Shown: positions 54,293 through 62,483 of the stretch, piece after piece
How the letters are laid out: the number at the start of each line of letters is the position of its first letter
Position numbering within the stretch: position 1 is the first letter of the stretch
Assembly (NCBI RefSeq): GCF_015222005.1
Contig: NZ_JADFFL010000012.1
Coordinates: forward strand, 1 to 64,000
Source of the DNA: Mucilaginibacter myungsuensis
GTDB lineage: Bacteria; Bacteroidota; Bacteroidia; Sphingobacteriales; Sphingobacteriaceae
Length of the DNA stretch: 64,000 nucleotides
Reading direction: 5' to 3'
Made by a program: the position numbers and the translations under genes
The notes under the pieces: model-generated
What the model saw: the letters and a program-made list of their open reading frames with translations, nothing else
What the model was told of the DNA's origin: nothing
Databases searched by the model: none

Positions 54293-55666
54293 ATGAGCGC
54301 GATATTAGCAGCTGAAGGAACGGGAAAACGGAAATGGATATATCCGCTCATTCGTAAAGGTAAGTACTACAAATGGCGCTCGGCCATCAGTTATGTGTAC
54401 CTGCTGTTCTTTTTTGCAGGGCCTTTTATACGCATAGGCGGCGAGCCATTATTGCTGCTCAATTTCCCCGAGCGCCACTTTGTGATCTTTGGGCAAAGCT
54501 TTTGGCCGCAGGATATCTTCTTGTTCATGCTGGCATCGCTGGTGGCATTGGTGTGCATTGTATTGTTCACGCTGGCTTTCGGACGTCTATTTTGCGGCTG
54601 GATCTGTCCGCAGACCATCTTTATGGAGATGGTGTTCCGCAAGATTGAAGAATGGATAGAGGGCGATGCCAACAAACGCAAAAAGCTGGATGCCGGGCCG
54701 TGGACGCAGGATAAGATCATCAAGAAGACCGTAAAGCATGTGATCTTTTTGGTGGTGTCCTTCCTCATCGCCCATACCTTTTTGGCTTACGTCATTGGCA
54801 GTGATAATTTGTTCAAGATCGTTACCGAGCCGCTGAGTTTGCATATCGTCGGGTTCATCAGCATCTGGGTTTTTACCATTGTATTCTATTTGGTATATAG
54901 CCAGGTGCGCGAAATAGTTTGTACGGTTATCTGCCCTTACGGGCGCTTACAAAGCGTACTCATAGACCAGGACACATTGGTTATTGCGTATAACGATGTG
55001 CGTGGTGAACCGCGAGGCAAACTATCTAAAAACGCTGACCCATTTAATTTAAAAGGCGATTGTGTGGATTGTGGCCTTTGCGTTTCTGTATGCCCTACGG
55101 GTATAGACATTCGCAAGGGTACACAGATAGAGTGTGTGAACTGCACTGCCTGTATTGACGTGTGCAACGATGTGATGGTAAAGATCAATAAGCCATTAGA
55201 TCTGATCGGTTACTATTCCGAGAACATGATCCACAAAAAGGAGAAACCATCTTTCACCTTGCGAATGAAAGCTTATGCCGGGGTGATCACCATACTCACT
55301 TGCGTGTTAGGCTACTTCATCTTCAGTCGCAGCGATATGGATATGACCGTAATGCGCGGTGCTGGCATGCTGTACCAGGAGCAGCCGGGCGGCTACATCA
55401 GCAATATTTACAATGCCGAGATCATTAATAAGACCAATACTGATATGTCGGTGAACATTCGACCGGTAGACCCTGCCGTGAAGATCAGGTATATTCAATC
55501 TTCATCCCAAGTAAGTAAAGGGGCTATGGTTAAAACAGTGTTTTTCGTGATGATGCCTGCATCGCACATACACAGCACTAAAACGGATATCAAATTAAGG
55601 CTATATAACGGCGATCAGTTAAAACAAACGGTAAGTACCAGTTTTGTGGGGCCAATAAACGAATAA
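54293..55666 (+). CDS. ccoG: Cytochrome c oxidase accessory protein CcoG (FixG)
   Basis: A 457-residue membrane iron-sulfur protein. Cys motifs are FCGWICPQTIF, VICPYGR and the two ferredoxin motifs CVDCGLCVSVCP and CVNCTACIDVCN. Five helices and a C-terminal Ig-like domain (about residues 360-457) complete the family layout. CcoG reduces copper(II) to copper(I) for oxidase assembly. It lies six bases after ccoP. Confidence 0.92.
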   Translation: MSAILAAEGTGKRKWIYPLIRKGKYYKWRSAISYVYLLFFFAGPFIRIGGEPLLLLNFPERHFVIFGQSFWPQDIFLFMLASLVALVCIVLFTLAFGRLFCGWICPQTIFMEMVFRKIEEWIEGDANKRKKLDAGPWTQDKIIKKTVKHVIFLVVSFLIAHTFLAYVIGSDNLFKIVTEPLSLHIVGFISIWVFTIVFYLVYSQVREIVCTVICPYGRLQSVLIDQDTLVIAYNDVRGEPRGKLSKNADPFNLKGDCVDCGLCVSVCPTGIDIRKGTQIECVNCTACIDVCNDVMVKINKPLDLIGYYSENMIHKKEKPSFTLRMKAYAGVITILTCVLGYFIFSRSDMDMTVMRGAGMLYQEQPGGYISNIYNAEIINKTNTDMSVNIRPVDPAVKIRYIQSSSQVSKGAMVKTVFFVMMPASHIHSTKTDIKLRLYNGDQLKQTVSTSFVGPINE

Positions 55667-55668
55667 TT

Positions 55669-56085
55669 ATGAATTGGGGAAGAGGTATCGTAGGCGGCAT
55701 GGCCGTGTTCATGGTGTTTATACTGAGTTTGTGTTTCCAGATGTTCAGAGCTCCGGCCGATGAATATGATCACCAGTATTACGAGAAAGGCTTGGGTTAT
55801 GACAAGGATTACAAGCGCGAGCGGCAAGTAGTGATAGATAAAGCCCAACCGACTATTGAGCATGCCGACGGGCAACTGCTTATTCTGTTCACCGATACGG
55901 TTAATGGAAAAGCGAGGTTCATCCGTCCATCAAGCACGGCATTGGATAAAACCGTAATAATAAACAGTGGCCAAACAGCGGCCATTCCACTCGGCCATTT
56001 CAGCAAGGGCCGATGGACATTAGTGCTGGAGTGGCAAAGCCATAACAAAGATTATTTGTACCAGAAAGAGATCTACATCAAATGA
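55669..56085 (+). CDS. ccoH: FixH/CcoH-family protein
   Basis: A 138-residue protein with one N-terminal helix and a periplasmic beta-rich domain (LLILFTDTVNGKARFIRPS, GRWTLVLEWQS). The spot between ccoG and the TauE-like gene, and its size, match FixH, which is needed for cbb3 assembly. It starts two bases after the ccoG stop and ends overlapping the next start by four. Confidence 0.85.
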   Translation: MNWGRGIVGGMAVFMVFILSLCFQMFRAPADEYDHQYYEKGLGYDKDYKRERQVVIDKAQPTIEHADGQLLILFTDTVNGKARFIRPSSTALDKTVIINSGQTAAIPLGHFSKGRWTLVLEWQSHNKDYLYQKEIYIK

Positions 56086-56768
56086 GTACCGCGCAGATCG
56101 CCTTTTTTATTGGCCTTTTCGGCAGCGTGCATTGCGTGGGCATGTGCGGTCCGCTGGCCTTTGCCGTGCCGGTATCAAAGCGCGTTTGGTGGTATATTGT
56201 TAGCGATAAGATCTTATATAATCTTGGGCGGGTGATATCTTACACGCTATTAGGTTTCCTTATAGGTTTTGTTGGGCGGCAATTATGGATATCCGGTATG
56301 CAGCAAGGCGTAAGTTTGCTAAGTGGTCTGCTGATCATTTTTGCGGGGCTATCCCGAATATTCAAATTCAAGTTGTCGCGCAGCAACAGATCTATGTATG
56401 ATATACTACCGATAAACAAAGCGTTAAACTATGTGCTAAAACACCGCGCGGGGCACTTGATCATCGGTATTATCAACGGTTTTTTGCCTTGCGGATTTGT
56501 TTACATCGCACTGGTGGGAGCTATTAATACCAATGCCCCAATAGCCGCAGCGGAATATATGTTTTGGTTCGGTTTGGGTACTTTTCCGTTGATGCTGATC
56601 GCTACGGTCAGTGCAGCATCATTAGGGCCGCTCGTTCGTACGCGCATCAATAAAGCCATGCCTTATCTAATGGTGTGTTTGGGGCTTTGGTTCATTGTGC
56701 GGGGATCGGGGTTGAATGTGCCTTATTTGAGTGTAGCGAAGATGGGGAATGGGGTGGTTTGTGAATAG
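56082..56768 (+). CDS. TauE/SafE-like (COG2836) membrane protein of the cbb3 cluster
   Basis: A 228-residue protein with six helices. Two Cys-containing half-repeats, HCVGMCGPLAF and GFLPCGFVYIALVGAI, resemble the DsbD-type and urease-accessory-like family COG2836. Members follow ccoGH in many bacteria and are thought to help deliver copper or electrons, though this is not settled. Coupled to ccoH by ATGA. Confidence 0.82.
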   Translation: MSTAQIAFFIGLFGSVHCVGMCGPLAFAVPVSKRVWWYIVSDKILYNLGRVISYTLLGFLIGFVGRQLWISGMQQGVSLLSGLLIIFAGLSRIFKFKLSRSNRSMYDILPINKALNYVLKHRAGHLIIGIINGFLPCGFVYIALVGAINTNAPIAAAEYMFWFGLGTFPLMLIATVSAASLGPLVRTRINKAMPYLMVCLGLWFIVRGSGLNVPYLSVAKMGNGVVCE

Positions 56769-56785
56769 CATTTTCGAAATCTCCG

Positions 56786-56885
56786 TCATCGCGAGCGCAG
56801 CGATCTCCGATCCTTAGGTCAGCCTTGCATATCCGCTCTGTTTATAGGGGATCGTCACGTCGCTGATAGAAGCGACTCACGATGA
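56786..56885. repeat. TCATCGCGAG-type interspersed repeat, about 100 bp
   Basis: Ends TCATCGCGAGCGC (left) and GCGACTCACGATGA (right) are inverted with one mismatch in ten, and inner parts (GCGATCTCCGATCC and GGGGATCGTCAC) pair partly. It looks like the widespread bacterial TCAT-GCGAG extragenic element. It stops 15 bases before the FNR-type box of the next promoter. Confidence 0.55.
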
Positions 56886-56900
56886 AGATGGGGCGAAAAA

Positions 56901-56966
56901 GTGACAACCCTCACTTTTTCAACTGCCCGCCATCATCCCCTACCCACCGCCGACCAGCCATCTTTG
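56901..56966 (+). promoter_or_regulatory. Promoter of the small membrane gene with tandem FNR-type boxes
   Basis: Box 1 GTGACAACCCTCAC (56901-56914) is an exact TGA-N6-TCA centred at 56907.5. Box 2 CTGCCCGCCATCAT (56923-56936), centred at 56929.5, has one mismatch. The -7 element CATCTTTG (56959-56966) has one. Box centres are 58.5 and 36.5 bases from its end, as at ccoNO. The ATG is 23 bases later. Confidence 0.65.
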
Positions 56967-56988
56967 TAGTATCAAAACAACATCAATT

Positions 56989-57330
56989 ATGGCAACTATA
57001 ACAAGCGCCCCTGCAACATGGGCCAAACCCGAAACTCAAAAAACCGCCAACCTTTGGAATAAATTTATGGCCTTTGCCGATACGCAAAACAAGAACCGTA
57101 CGCTGTGGTTCCTGGTATCTTTGGTGTCTCAGGGCGTGCTATTCCTTCCGATACCTGCTGTATTGATCTTCTACTTTGACGCGCCTGAATTGATTTTGGC
57201 CGTAACGCTCATCCTGTTCTTTTTGAACGTAGTGGCCGGGATGGGTGGCAGCAGTATACGTACTATGCTTACACTGTTTGCGACCAGTGCGATCATTAAT
57301 ACGCTAATGATCCTGATCTTTACGATATAA
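56989..57330 (+). CDS. Small three-helix membrane protein, unknown function
   Basis: A 113-residue protein that I do not recognise. The N-terminal 40 residues are polar and lack a signal. Three helices follow (about 43-62, 65-85, 92-112) with a GMGGSS turn between the last two. It is a single-gene unit: FNR-type promoter before it, terminator after it. Its promoter copies that of ccoNO, so it probably serves low-oxygen metabolism. Confidence 0.65.
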   Translation: MATITSAPATWAKPETQKTANLWNKFMAFADTQNKNRTLWFLVSLVSQGVLFLPIPAVLIFYFDAPELILAVTLILFFLNVVAGMGGSSIRTMLTLFATSAIINTLMILIFTI

Positions 57331-57369
57331 CATCTAAAGCTTTTCTCCCTGATCAATAATTATTGAGAG

Positions 57370-57400
57370 CTGTTAGCGTGTGTCCGCTAACAGTTTTTTT
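57370..57400 (+). terminator. Rho-independent terminator after the small membrane gene
   Basis: Stem CTGTTAGCG / CGCTAACAG (57370-57378 with 57385-57393) and a run of T. It is about 40 bases past the stop at 57330. Confidence 0.9.
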
Positions 57401-57494
57401 GCTTTATTAGCATCACTATTTTAACGTGGGCAAAACCATTCCATAACATTTATGTAATGATATCGTTAGATTTACGATACCAAAACACTTCTTC

Positions 57495-58337
57495 TTGAGA
57501 AAGATATTAACCGCCGCCGTCTTTTGCTTTTCATTTCAGTTCGCCAACGCGCAGGTTACCGATACCCCAAAGGTAAATGTAGTAGATACTTTAAGAAAAG
57601 ACCTATTCACCGCACCTGACACCGTTCCGCACCTACGCAGCAGATTAGCATCCATGATAGCTCCGACAATTTTCATGGCTTATGGAGCTGGTTCTTTCTA
57701 CATCAAACCTTTGCAGCGGGTGGATAAATGGATGTATCAGGAATCTCAGGAGCGGCAATTGGTGCCATCGAGCAGGATAGAGAACGTTGTGCAGTATGCC
57801 CCAATGGTGCTTACCTACGGCTTAAATTTGGCGGGCGTGCATGGCAAACACACTTTTGTAGATCGGACGTTGATATTGGTACTTGCGCAAGGTTTTACGC
57901 AAGGCGTGACCTCTTTTGCCAAACATCGCACTTACCGCGAACGCCCCGACGGCCGCGATAACCTTTCTTTCCCTTCAGGCCATACCAGCAACGCCTTTGC
58001 CGGCGCCGAGTTTATGGCGCAGGAGTTGGGCGATGTATCGCCCTGGTACACCGTGTTAGGTTACAGCTGCGCCACCTTTACGGCCATGAGCCGCATTACA
58101 CACCGCGACCATTGGTTCAGCGATGTGATCGCGGGTGCCGGGGTCGGCATCTTTTGTACCAAGGGTGCTTACCTGCTTTATCCTTACCTGCGCAACGCGC
58201 TAACTAAAAAAGAAAAGACGAGCGATAAAATGGGGTTTATCCCGGCTGAAATAAAAGAAAGGCCGATCAAGAACAAAGTCCTTTTACCGACCTACCAAAG
58301 CGGGACATTTGGGTTGGCTTTTGTGGCGCAGTTGTAG
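57495..58337 (+). CDS. PAP2-family membrane-associated phosphatase
   Basis: A 280-residue protein with a signal peptide (AAVFCFSFQFANA). The acid-phosphatase motifs are complete: KHRTYRERP, FPSGHTSNAF and SRITHRDHWFSDV, so it could act on phosphatidate, undecaprenyl diphosphate or related lipids. The start codon is TTG at 57495; no ATG nearby would keep the signal peptide. It converges on hemN with three bases between. Confidence 0.82.
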   Translation: MRKILTAAVFCFSFQFANAQVTDTPKVNVVDTLRKDLFTAPDTVPHLRSRLASMIAPTIFMAYGAGSFYIKPLQRVDKWMYQESQERQLVPSSRIENVVQYAPMVLTYGLNLAGVHGKHTFVDRTLILVLAQGFTQGVTSFAKHRTYRERPDGRDNLSFPSGHTSNAFAGAEFMAQELGDVSPWYTVLGYSCATFTAMSRITHRDHWFSDVIAGAGVGIFCTKGAYLLYPYLRNALTKKEKTSDKMGFIPAEIKERPIKNKVLLPTYQSGTFGLAFVAQL

Positions 58338-58340
58338 ACA

Positions 58341-59708
58341 CTACACCGCCATGCTAAATAATTGCGTAGACGGCCTGTCCGCCCAAAGCCTCGCGTCCAG
58401 TGCCATGCATATATTCCTAAGGAAGTGTTGACCCAACTCAGTCACCTGTAACCCGTGGGAATTTAATTCTACCAGACCATCTTGCTCCAATGCTTCTAAA
58501 CGTTCAATGCCGTCGAACATCGCTTCTGATGGTTCGGTATGGTGGTTCCAACCGGTCTTGTTACGGCACATGATATTGAGGATATGTTTGCGGATGATCA
58601 GGTCGTCCGTCGTTAAAACGTGCCCTTTAAATACAGGCAACTCACCGGCGTTGATCATCTGCAGGTATTCTTCTACGGTCTTAACGTTCTGCGCAAAGCC
58701 GTACCAAGCATCGCCGATCGACGATACCCCAAGGCCGATCAGTAATTGTGTATGCTGATGCGTGTAGCCCATAAAGTTGCGGTGCAAGGTGCCGTTCTGC
58801 TGTGCCACCAATAGTTTATCGCCGGGCATGGCGAAGTGATCCATCCCGATCTCTTCATAACCAAAACTGCGCAACAGACTGCGTCCTATCTCGTGCAGTT
58901 TGCTTTTCAAATGTGGTTCAGGCAGGTCAAGTTCGGTAAATTTACGCTGACCGGGTTTTATCCAGGGTACATGGGCATAACTGTAAAAAGCTATGCGATC
59001 GGGTTTTAGTCCGGCAACAAATTTCATGGTATTGATCAGGCCATCCATAGTTTGCAGTGGCAGGCCGTAGATCAGGTCGTAATTGATGGAGGTGTAGCCG
59101 ACCAACCGTGCTTTTAGCGTAATATCCAACACCTGCTCAAAACTTTGCTGGCGGTTTATGATATGCTGCACCTTCGGGTCAAAATCCTGTATACCTAAGC
59201 TGAGGCGTTTAAATCCAAGGTTATATAAGGTTTGCAAATGTTCGGCCGTGGTATTGGCAGGATGCGCTTCAAAACTGAACTCCGCATCCGGATGAACGAT
59301 GACATCCGCCAATAAGCCCTGTATCAGCATCTGCAGATTTTCGGCTTTAAAAAAAGTCGGTGTACCACCACCTAAATGTATCTCTCGGATGTTCGGTTTC
59401 CGCCCTAAGATCTTGCGGTACGTCCCCCACTCTTTCAGCACAGCCTCAATGTAAGGTATCTCTACGCCATGGTTCTTGGTGATGCGGGTATTGCAACCAC
59501 AATAGGTGCAAAGGCTCTCGCAAAAGGGCAAGTGAACATACAGACTGACGCCTTCCTCATTATTGCTCTCGTTGAATGAGCGGGCGGTCAGCATTTCCCA
59601 TTTATCGCGACTGAAAGTCGACTGATCCCAGTACGGCATAGTGGGGTAACTGGTATAGCGCGGCGCGGCCACGTTATATTTTTGTGCAAGATGCGGATGG
59701 CGATACAT
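58341..59708 (-). CDS. hemN: Oxygen-independent coproporphyrinogen III oxidase (HemN)
   Basis: A 455-residue radical SAM enzyme that decarboxylates coproporphyrinogen III without oxygen. The cluster Cys63, Cys67, Cys70 in FCESLCTYCGC are intact, and the opening YNVAAPRYTSYPTMPYW is typical of true HemN rather than HemW. It lies three bases after the gene at 59712 on the same strand and shares its FNR-type promoter, which fits heme supply under low oxygen. Confidence 0.94.
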   Translation of the reverse strand: MYRHPHLAQKYNVAAPRYTSYPTMPYWDQSTFSRDKWEMLTARSFNESNNEEGVSLYVHLPFCESLCTYCGCNTRITKNHGVEIPYIEAVLKEWGTYRKILGRKPNIREIHLGGGTPTFFKAENLQMLIQGLLADVIVHPDAEFSFEAHPANTTAEHLQTLYNLGFKRLSLGIQDFDPKVQHIINRQQSFEQVLDITLKARLVGYTSINYDLIYGLPLQTMDGLINTMKFVAGLKPDRIAFYSYAHVPWIKPGQRKFTELDLPEPHLKSKLHEIGRSLLRSFGYEEIGMDHFAMPGDKLLVAQQNGTLHRNFMGYTHQHTQLLIGLGVSSIGDAWYGFAQNVKTVEEYLQMINAGELPVFKGHVLTTDDLIIRKHILNIMCRNKTGWNHHTEPSEAMFDGIERLEALEQDGLVELNSHGLQVTELGQHFLRNICMALDARLWADRPSTQLFSMAV

Positions 59709-59711
59709 AGC

Positions 59712-60146
59712 TTACAAAGTTTGGTTGTCGACTTTAACGGGGACAGCGGCACGACAAGCATTGGCGCAGGCGCAGGTATCGCCCACACATTTCTTTTGCT
59801 GATACATGTCCAGATTGCGGATGGTCTGATCAGCCATGGCTTGCGGTTCGGTGCTGAGCACGTTGGCTAATTTGATACCGTAGCGACCTGCAGCGGGTCT
59901 GTCGAGGTGATCGGTATCTATCGACTGTGTAACGATAAATCGCACATTCAGCAAAGCTAATTGCTCTATCACCTGTGCCGAAACATCGTCGGCGTTGGAT
60001 ACGATGACCGCATCCTTACCCGAGGCATAGGCCACCGTCTCCACACTCAGTGGATTGGCTATGATGGTGATATCGTGTTTTTTTTGATTGGCTTTGGCCA
60101 GATACTCCTTCTCTGACGGCTTTATGCTATAAGCGACAACTTTCAT
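59712..60146 (-). CDS. Stand-alone D-lactate-dehydrogenase-like N-terminal domain with Cys tail
   Basis: A 144-residue protein. Residues 1-100 match the start of D-2-hydroxyacid dehydrogenases (VVAYSIKPSEKEYLAKANQ, KDAVIV, DTDHLDRPAAGRYGIKLANV). The Rossmann NAD domain and the Arg-Glu-His catalytic residues that should follow are absent. The gene ends with a four-Cys stretch C-x4-C-x-C-x3-C (120, 125, 127, 131), which may bind a metal or iron-sulfur cluster. The stop is clean and hemN follows at once, so it does not look truncated. Confidence 0.6.
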   Translation of the reverse strand: MKVVAYSIKPSEKEYLAKANQKKHDITIIANPLSVETVAYASGKDAVIVSNADDVSAQVIEQLALLNVRFIVTQSIDTDHLDRPAAGRYGIKLANVLSTEPQAMADQTIRNLDMYQQKKCVGDTCACANACRAAVPVKVDNQTL

Positions 60147-60168
60147 CCGATGCGATCTTTATGAGCTA

Positions 60169-60234
60169 CAAAAATATCGGACAGTAGACAAGCGCGGCGT
60201 GAGGGTGGTCAGCAGAGAAAGTGATCTTGGTCAG
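60169..60234 (-). promoter_or_regulatory. hemN operon promoter with two perfect FNR-type boxes
   Basis: On the minus strand a perfect TATTTTTG (60169-60176) is preceded by GTGAGGGTGGTCAG (60199-60212) centred 36.5 bases from its end and GTGATCTTGGTCAG (60221-60234) centred 58.5 bases from it. Both boxes are exact TGA-N6-TCA, spaced 22 bp. The upstream box contains the stop codon of the regulator gene (60231-60233). Confidence 0.75.
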
Positions 60235-61280
60235 TTTTTCATTTTGGCCAAGCGGATCAGGTCCAGGATGGTGATCGTGCTTCCTTTTTTATCGATCAGG
60301 TGTTCATCTTTAAAATCGGTCAGCGTACGGCTCACGGTCTCGGTAGCCATGCCGGCCATAGCGGCCAGATCCTCGCGAGTAGCTTTAAAATTACCGGCCT
60401 CATCGTATTGGCGGTGTAATTTTAGCAAAGCCTCGGCCATGCGTTTGCGGACGGAGTTATAGGCCAACTGTAGCAGCTGATCTTCCTTTTCGCGGATATC
60501 GTTAGCCAGAAGTTTGATAAATTCACGGGCAACTTCGGGGTGCGCATTTAGCAATAGATCTAACTGATCTTTGGGGATCATCACCAGCTGACTATCCTCT
60601 AAAGCGGTAGCTGTGTCCGAATAGACCTCGTTAGATAACATGGCCTGCACACCTAAGTACTGATCGGCATTATAGATCCCGGTCATTAACTCACGTCCAT
60701 CCTCGGCCAATTTGATGGTCTTTATCCGGCCTGACATCACCACGTACAAGCCATTGCCTTTGTCGCCCTCGTAATACACCACCTGATTCTTTTTGAACTG
60801 ACGGCTTTTACGCTCGCCGATGATCTTTTTAAGTTCAGCCAGGCCTGAATTTTTGGATATCAGCGAACTAAGGCGGTCTAAAGAATTGCTGTAATAGCTT
60901 TGCTGTTGCTCCTTCTTTTTCAAGCGGGTCTCTATGGCGTTCAGTAATTCCATATCGTCGAACGGCTTGGTCAGGTAATCATCTGCGCCCATTTCCATGC
61001 CTTTGCGCAGGTCTAAACGTTCGGCTTTGGCGGTAAGGAAGATGAAGGGTATCGATGCGGTTTCGGGATTTTTATGCAGCAGATACAACACGCCGTAGCC
61101 ATCCAACTCGGGCATCATGATATCGCACAGGATCACATCAGGCAGGTTCTTTTGGGCAAGTTCCACGCCGGTTTTGCCGTTATTGGCTTCAAAAACTTCG
61201 TAATTGGCTAAGCCTAATATCTCAACGATATTTTCGCGGATATCGTTATTATCTTCAATGATCAGTACTTTTTTGCTCAT
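60231..61280 (-). CDS. Receiver-CRP/FNR fusion regulator (FixJ-FixK-like hybrid)
   Basis: A 349-residue fusion. Residues 1-120 are a receiver with Asp53 (phosphoacceptor), Thr83 and Lys105. Residues about 155-265 are a cNMP-binding-like domain. Residues 270-345 are a CRP winged helix-turn-helix with MATETVSRTL: the E-x-x-S-R recognition helix of FNR. There is no N-terminal Cys cluster, so oxygen sensing is unlikely to be in this protein. The kinase gene upstream overlaps it by four bases. It is the prime candidate to bind the TGA-N6-TCA boxes here. Confidence 0.88.
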   Translation of the reverse strand: MSKKVLIIEDNNDIRENIVEILGLANYEVFEANNGKTGVELAQKNLPDVILCDIMMPELDGYGVLYLLHKNPETASIPFIFLTAKAERLDLRKGMEMGADDYLTKPFDDMELLNAIETRLKKKEQQQSYYSNSLDRLSSLISKNSGLAELKKIIGERKSRQFKKNQVVYYEGDKGNGLYVVMSGRIKTIKLAEDGRELMTGIYNADQYLGVQAMLSNEVYSDTATALEDSQLVMIPKDQLDLLLNAHPEVAREFIKLLANDIREKEDQLLQLAYNSVRKRMAEALLKLHRQYDEAGNFKATREDLAAMAGMATETVSRTLTDFKDEHLIDKKGSTITILDLIRLAKMKN

Positions 61281-62464
61281 GACAGCGGGATCGAAATGGT
61301 AAATATGGTTCCGTGGTTGACGTCGCTTTTAAAATCAATGCGCCCACTCATCAGGCTCGCGTATCGGGCTACAATGTTAAGTCCGAGGCCTGTGCCCGGG
61401 ATATTACCGGTATTGTGCGCGCGGAAGAATGCCTCAAATAAATGCTTCTGATCCGTCTCAGGTATGCCGATACCGTTATCCTGAACGGTGATCGTACACA
61501 TCCCCTTGCTCACCTCGGTATTAAACTGGATAAAAGTATTCTCGCCCGAATATTTGATGGCGTTACCTACCAGATTGATCACGCAATTCTTTAACAGATT
61601 AGGATCTAACCGCACCATGCTTTCGGTGCCGGTATGCTGATAAATGATGTTTTGGTCTTGTTTAGCGATAAGTTGCATCTCCTCGGTGATCTCTTCGGAC
61701 AGCTTTACCAGATCAAATTGTTGGAACGACGCCTCTACCTTACCTGCCTCCAGTTTCTCTAAAGACAAGAAATCATTTAGGATGCCCGTCAGGTTGGCTA
61801 CCGAGTTTTTGATCTTAGCTACGTGCTTGGTAATATTCGGGTTGTCAAATGGTGCAGCATATTTATCGATCAGCGAAGCTGACAATTGCACAGCACTCAA
61901 TGGTGTGCGGAACTCGTGCGATGCCATCGATACAAAGCGGCTCTTTAATAGACCCAACTCTTTTTCTTTCTCTAACGACTGACTTACCTCTTCTTTAGCC
62001 GAGCGCAATTCATCAACCATGTGTTTCAGCGAAATTGTCCGCTGCTCTACCAGTTCTTCTAACTGACTCGCATATTCTTTTAGTGTTTCCTCAGCTTGCT
62101 TCTCGCGGCTGAGATCATGGATGAAACCGGTATAGATCTTACGTCCGGAATATTGCACTTCGCTAACTCCCAAGCGAAAAGGAAATTTGGTGCCATCTTT
62201 TTTTAGTCCCATCACTTCCCGGCCAATACCGATGATATGTGCGTGACCTGTCTTTTGGTAACGACCGATATATTCATCATGATGCCCCCTATCCGGTTGC
62301 GGCATCAGCATAGATATATTATTGCCGATCACCTCCTCGGGCTCGTACTGGAACAATTTACAAGCGGCTGGATTGATGGATTCCACACGAGCGCGCTCAT
62401 CAATAGTGATAATTCCGTCGATAGCGTTGGCGATGATGGCTTTCAGTAACAGGGCGTTCTCCAT
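61277..62464 (-). CDS. fixL: FixL-type heme-PAS oxygen-sensing histidine kinase
   Basis: A 395-residue kinase. The PAS domain (residues 12-125) matches the heme domain of FixL. His62 (in HHDEY) corresponds to the proximal heme ligand His200 of Bradyrhizobium FixL. Arg68, His76, Ile77 and Arg82 match Arg206, His214, Ile215 and Arg220, with the same spacing. A coiled linker follows, then the H box SHEFRTPLS (His183), N box with Asn301 and G boxes DNGIGIP and GTGLGL. No membrane segment is visible, so it is soluble. It should autophosphorylate when heme loses oxygen (established for FixL; inferred here). Confidence 0.85.
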   Translation of the reverse strand: MENALLLKAIIANAIDGIITIDERARVESINPAACKLFQYEPEEVIGNNISMLMPQPDRGHHDEYIGRYQKTGHAHIIGIGREVMGLKKDGTKFPFRLGVSEVQYSGRKIYTGFIHDLSREKQAEETLKEYASQLEELVEQRTISLKHMVDELRSAKEEVSQSLEKEKELGLLKSRFVSMASHEFRTPLSAVQLSASLIDKYAAPFDNPNITKHVAKIKNSVANLTGILNDFLSLEKLEAGKVEASFQQFDLVKLSEEITEEMQLIAKQDQNIIYQHTGTESMVRLDPNLLKNCVINLVGNAIKYSGENTFIQFNTEVSKGMCTITVQDNGIGIPETDQKHLFEAFFRAHNTGNIPGTGLGLNIVARYASLMSGRIDFKSDVNHGTIFTISIPLS

Positions 62465-62483
62465 AAAATTATGATCCTTATCA

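Noticed and set aside
60231..61280. Oxygen-sensing Fe-S cluster in the receiver-CRP regulator, as in FNR
   Set aside because: The only Cys I see is Cys52 beside the phosphoacceptor; the cluster cysteines of FNR are missing.
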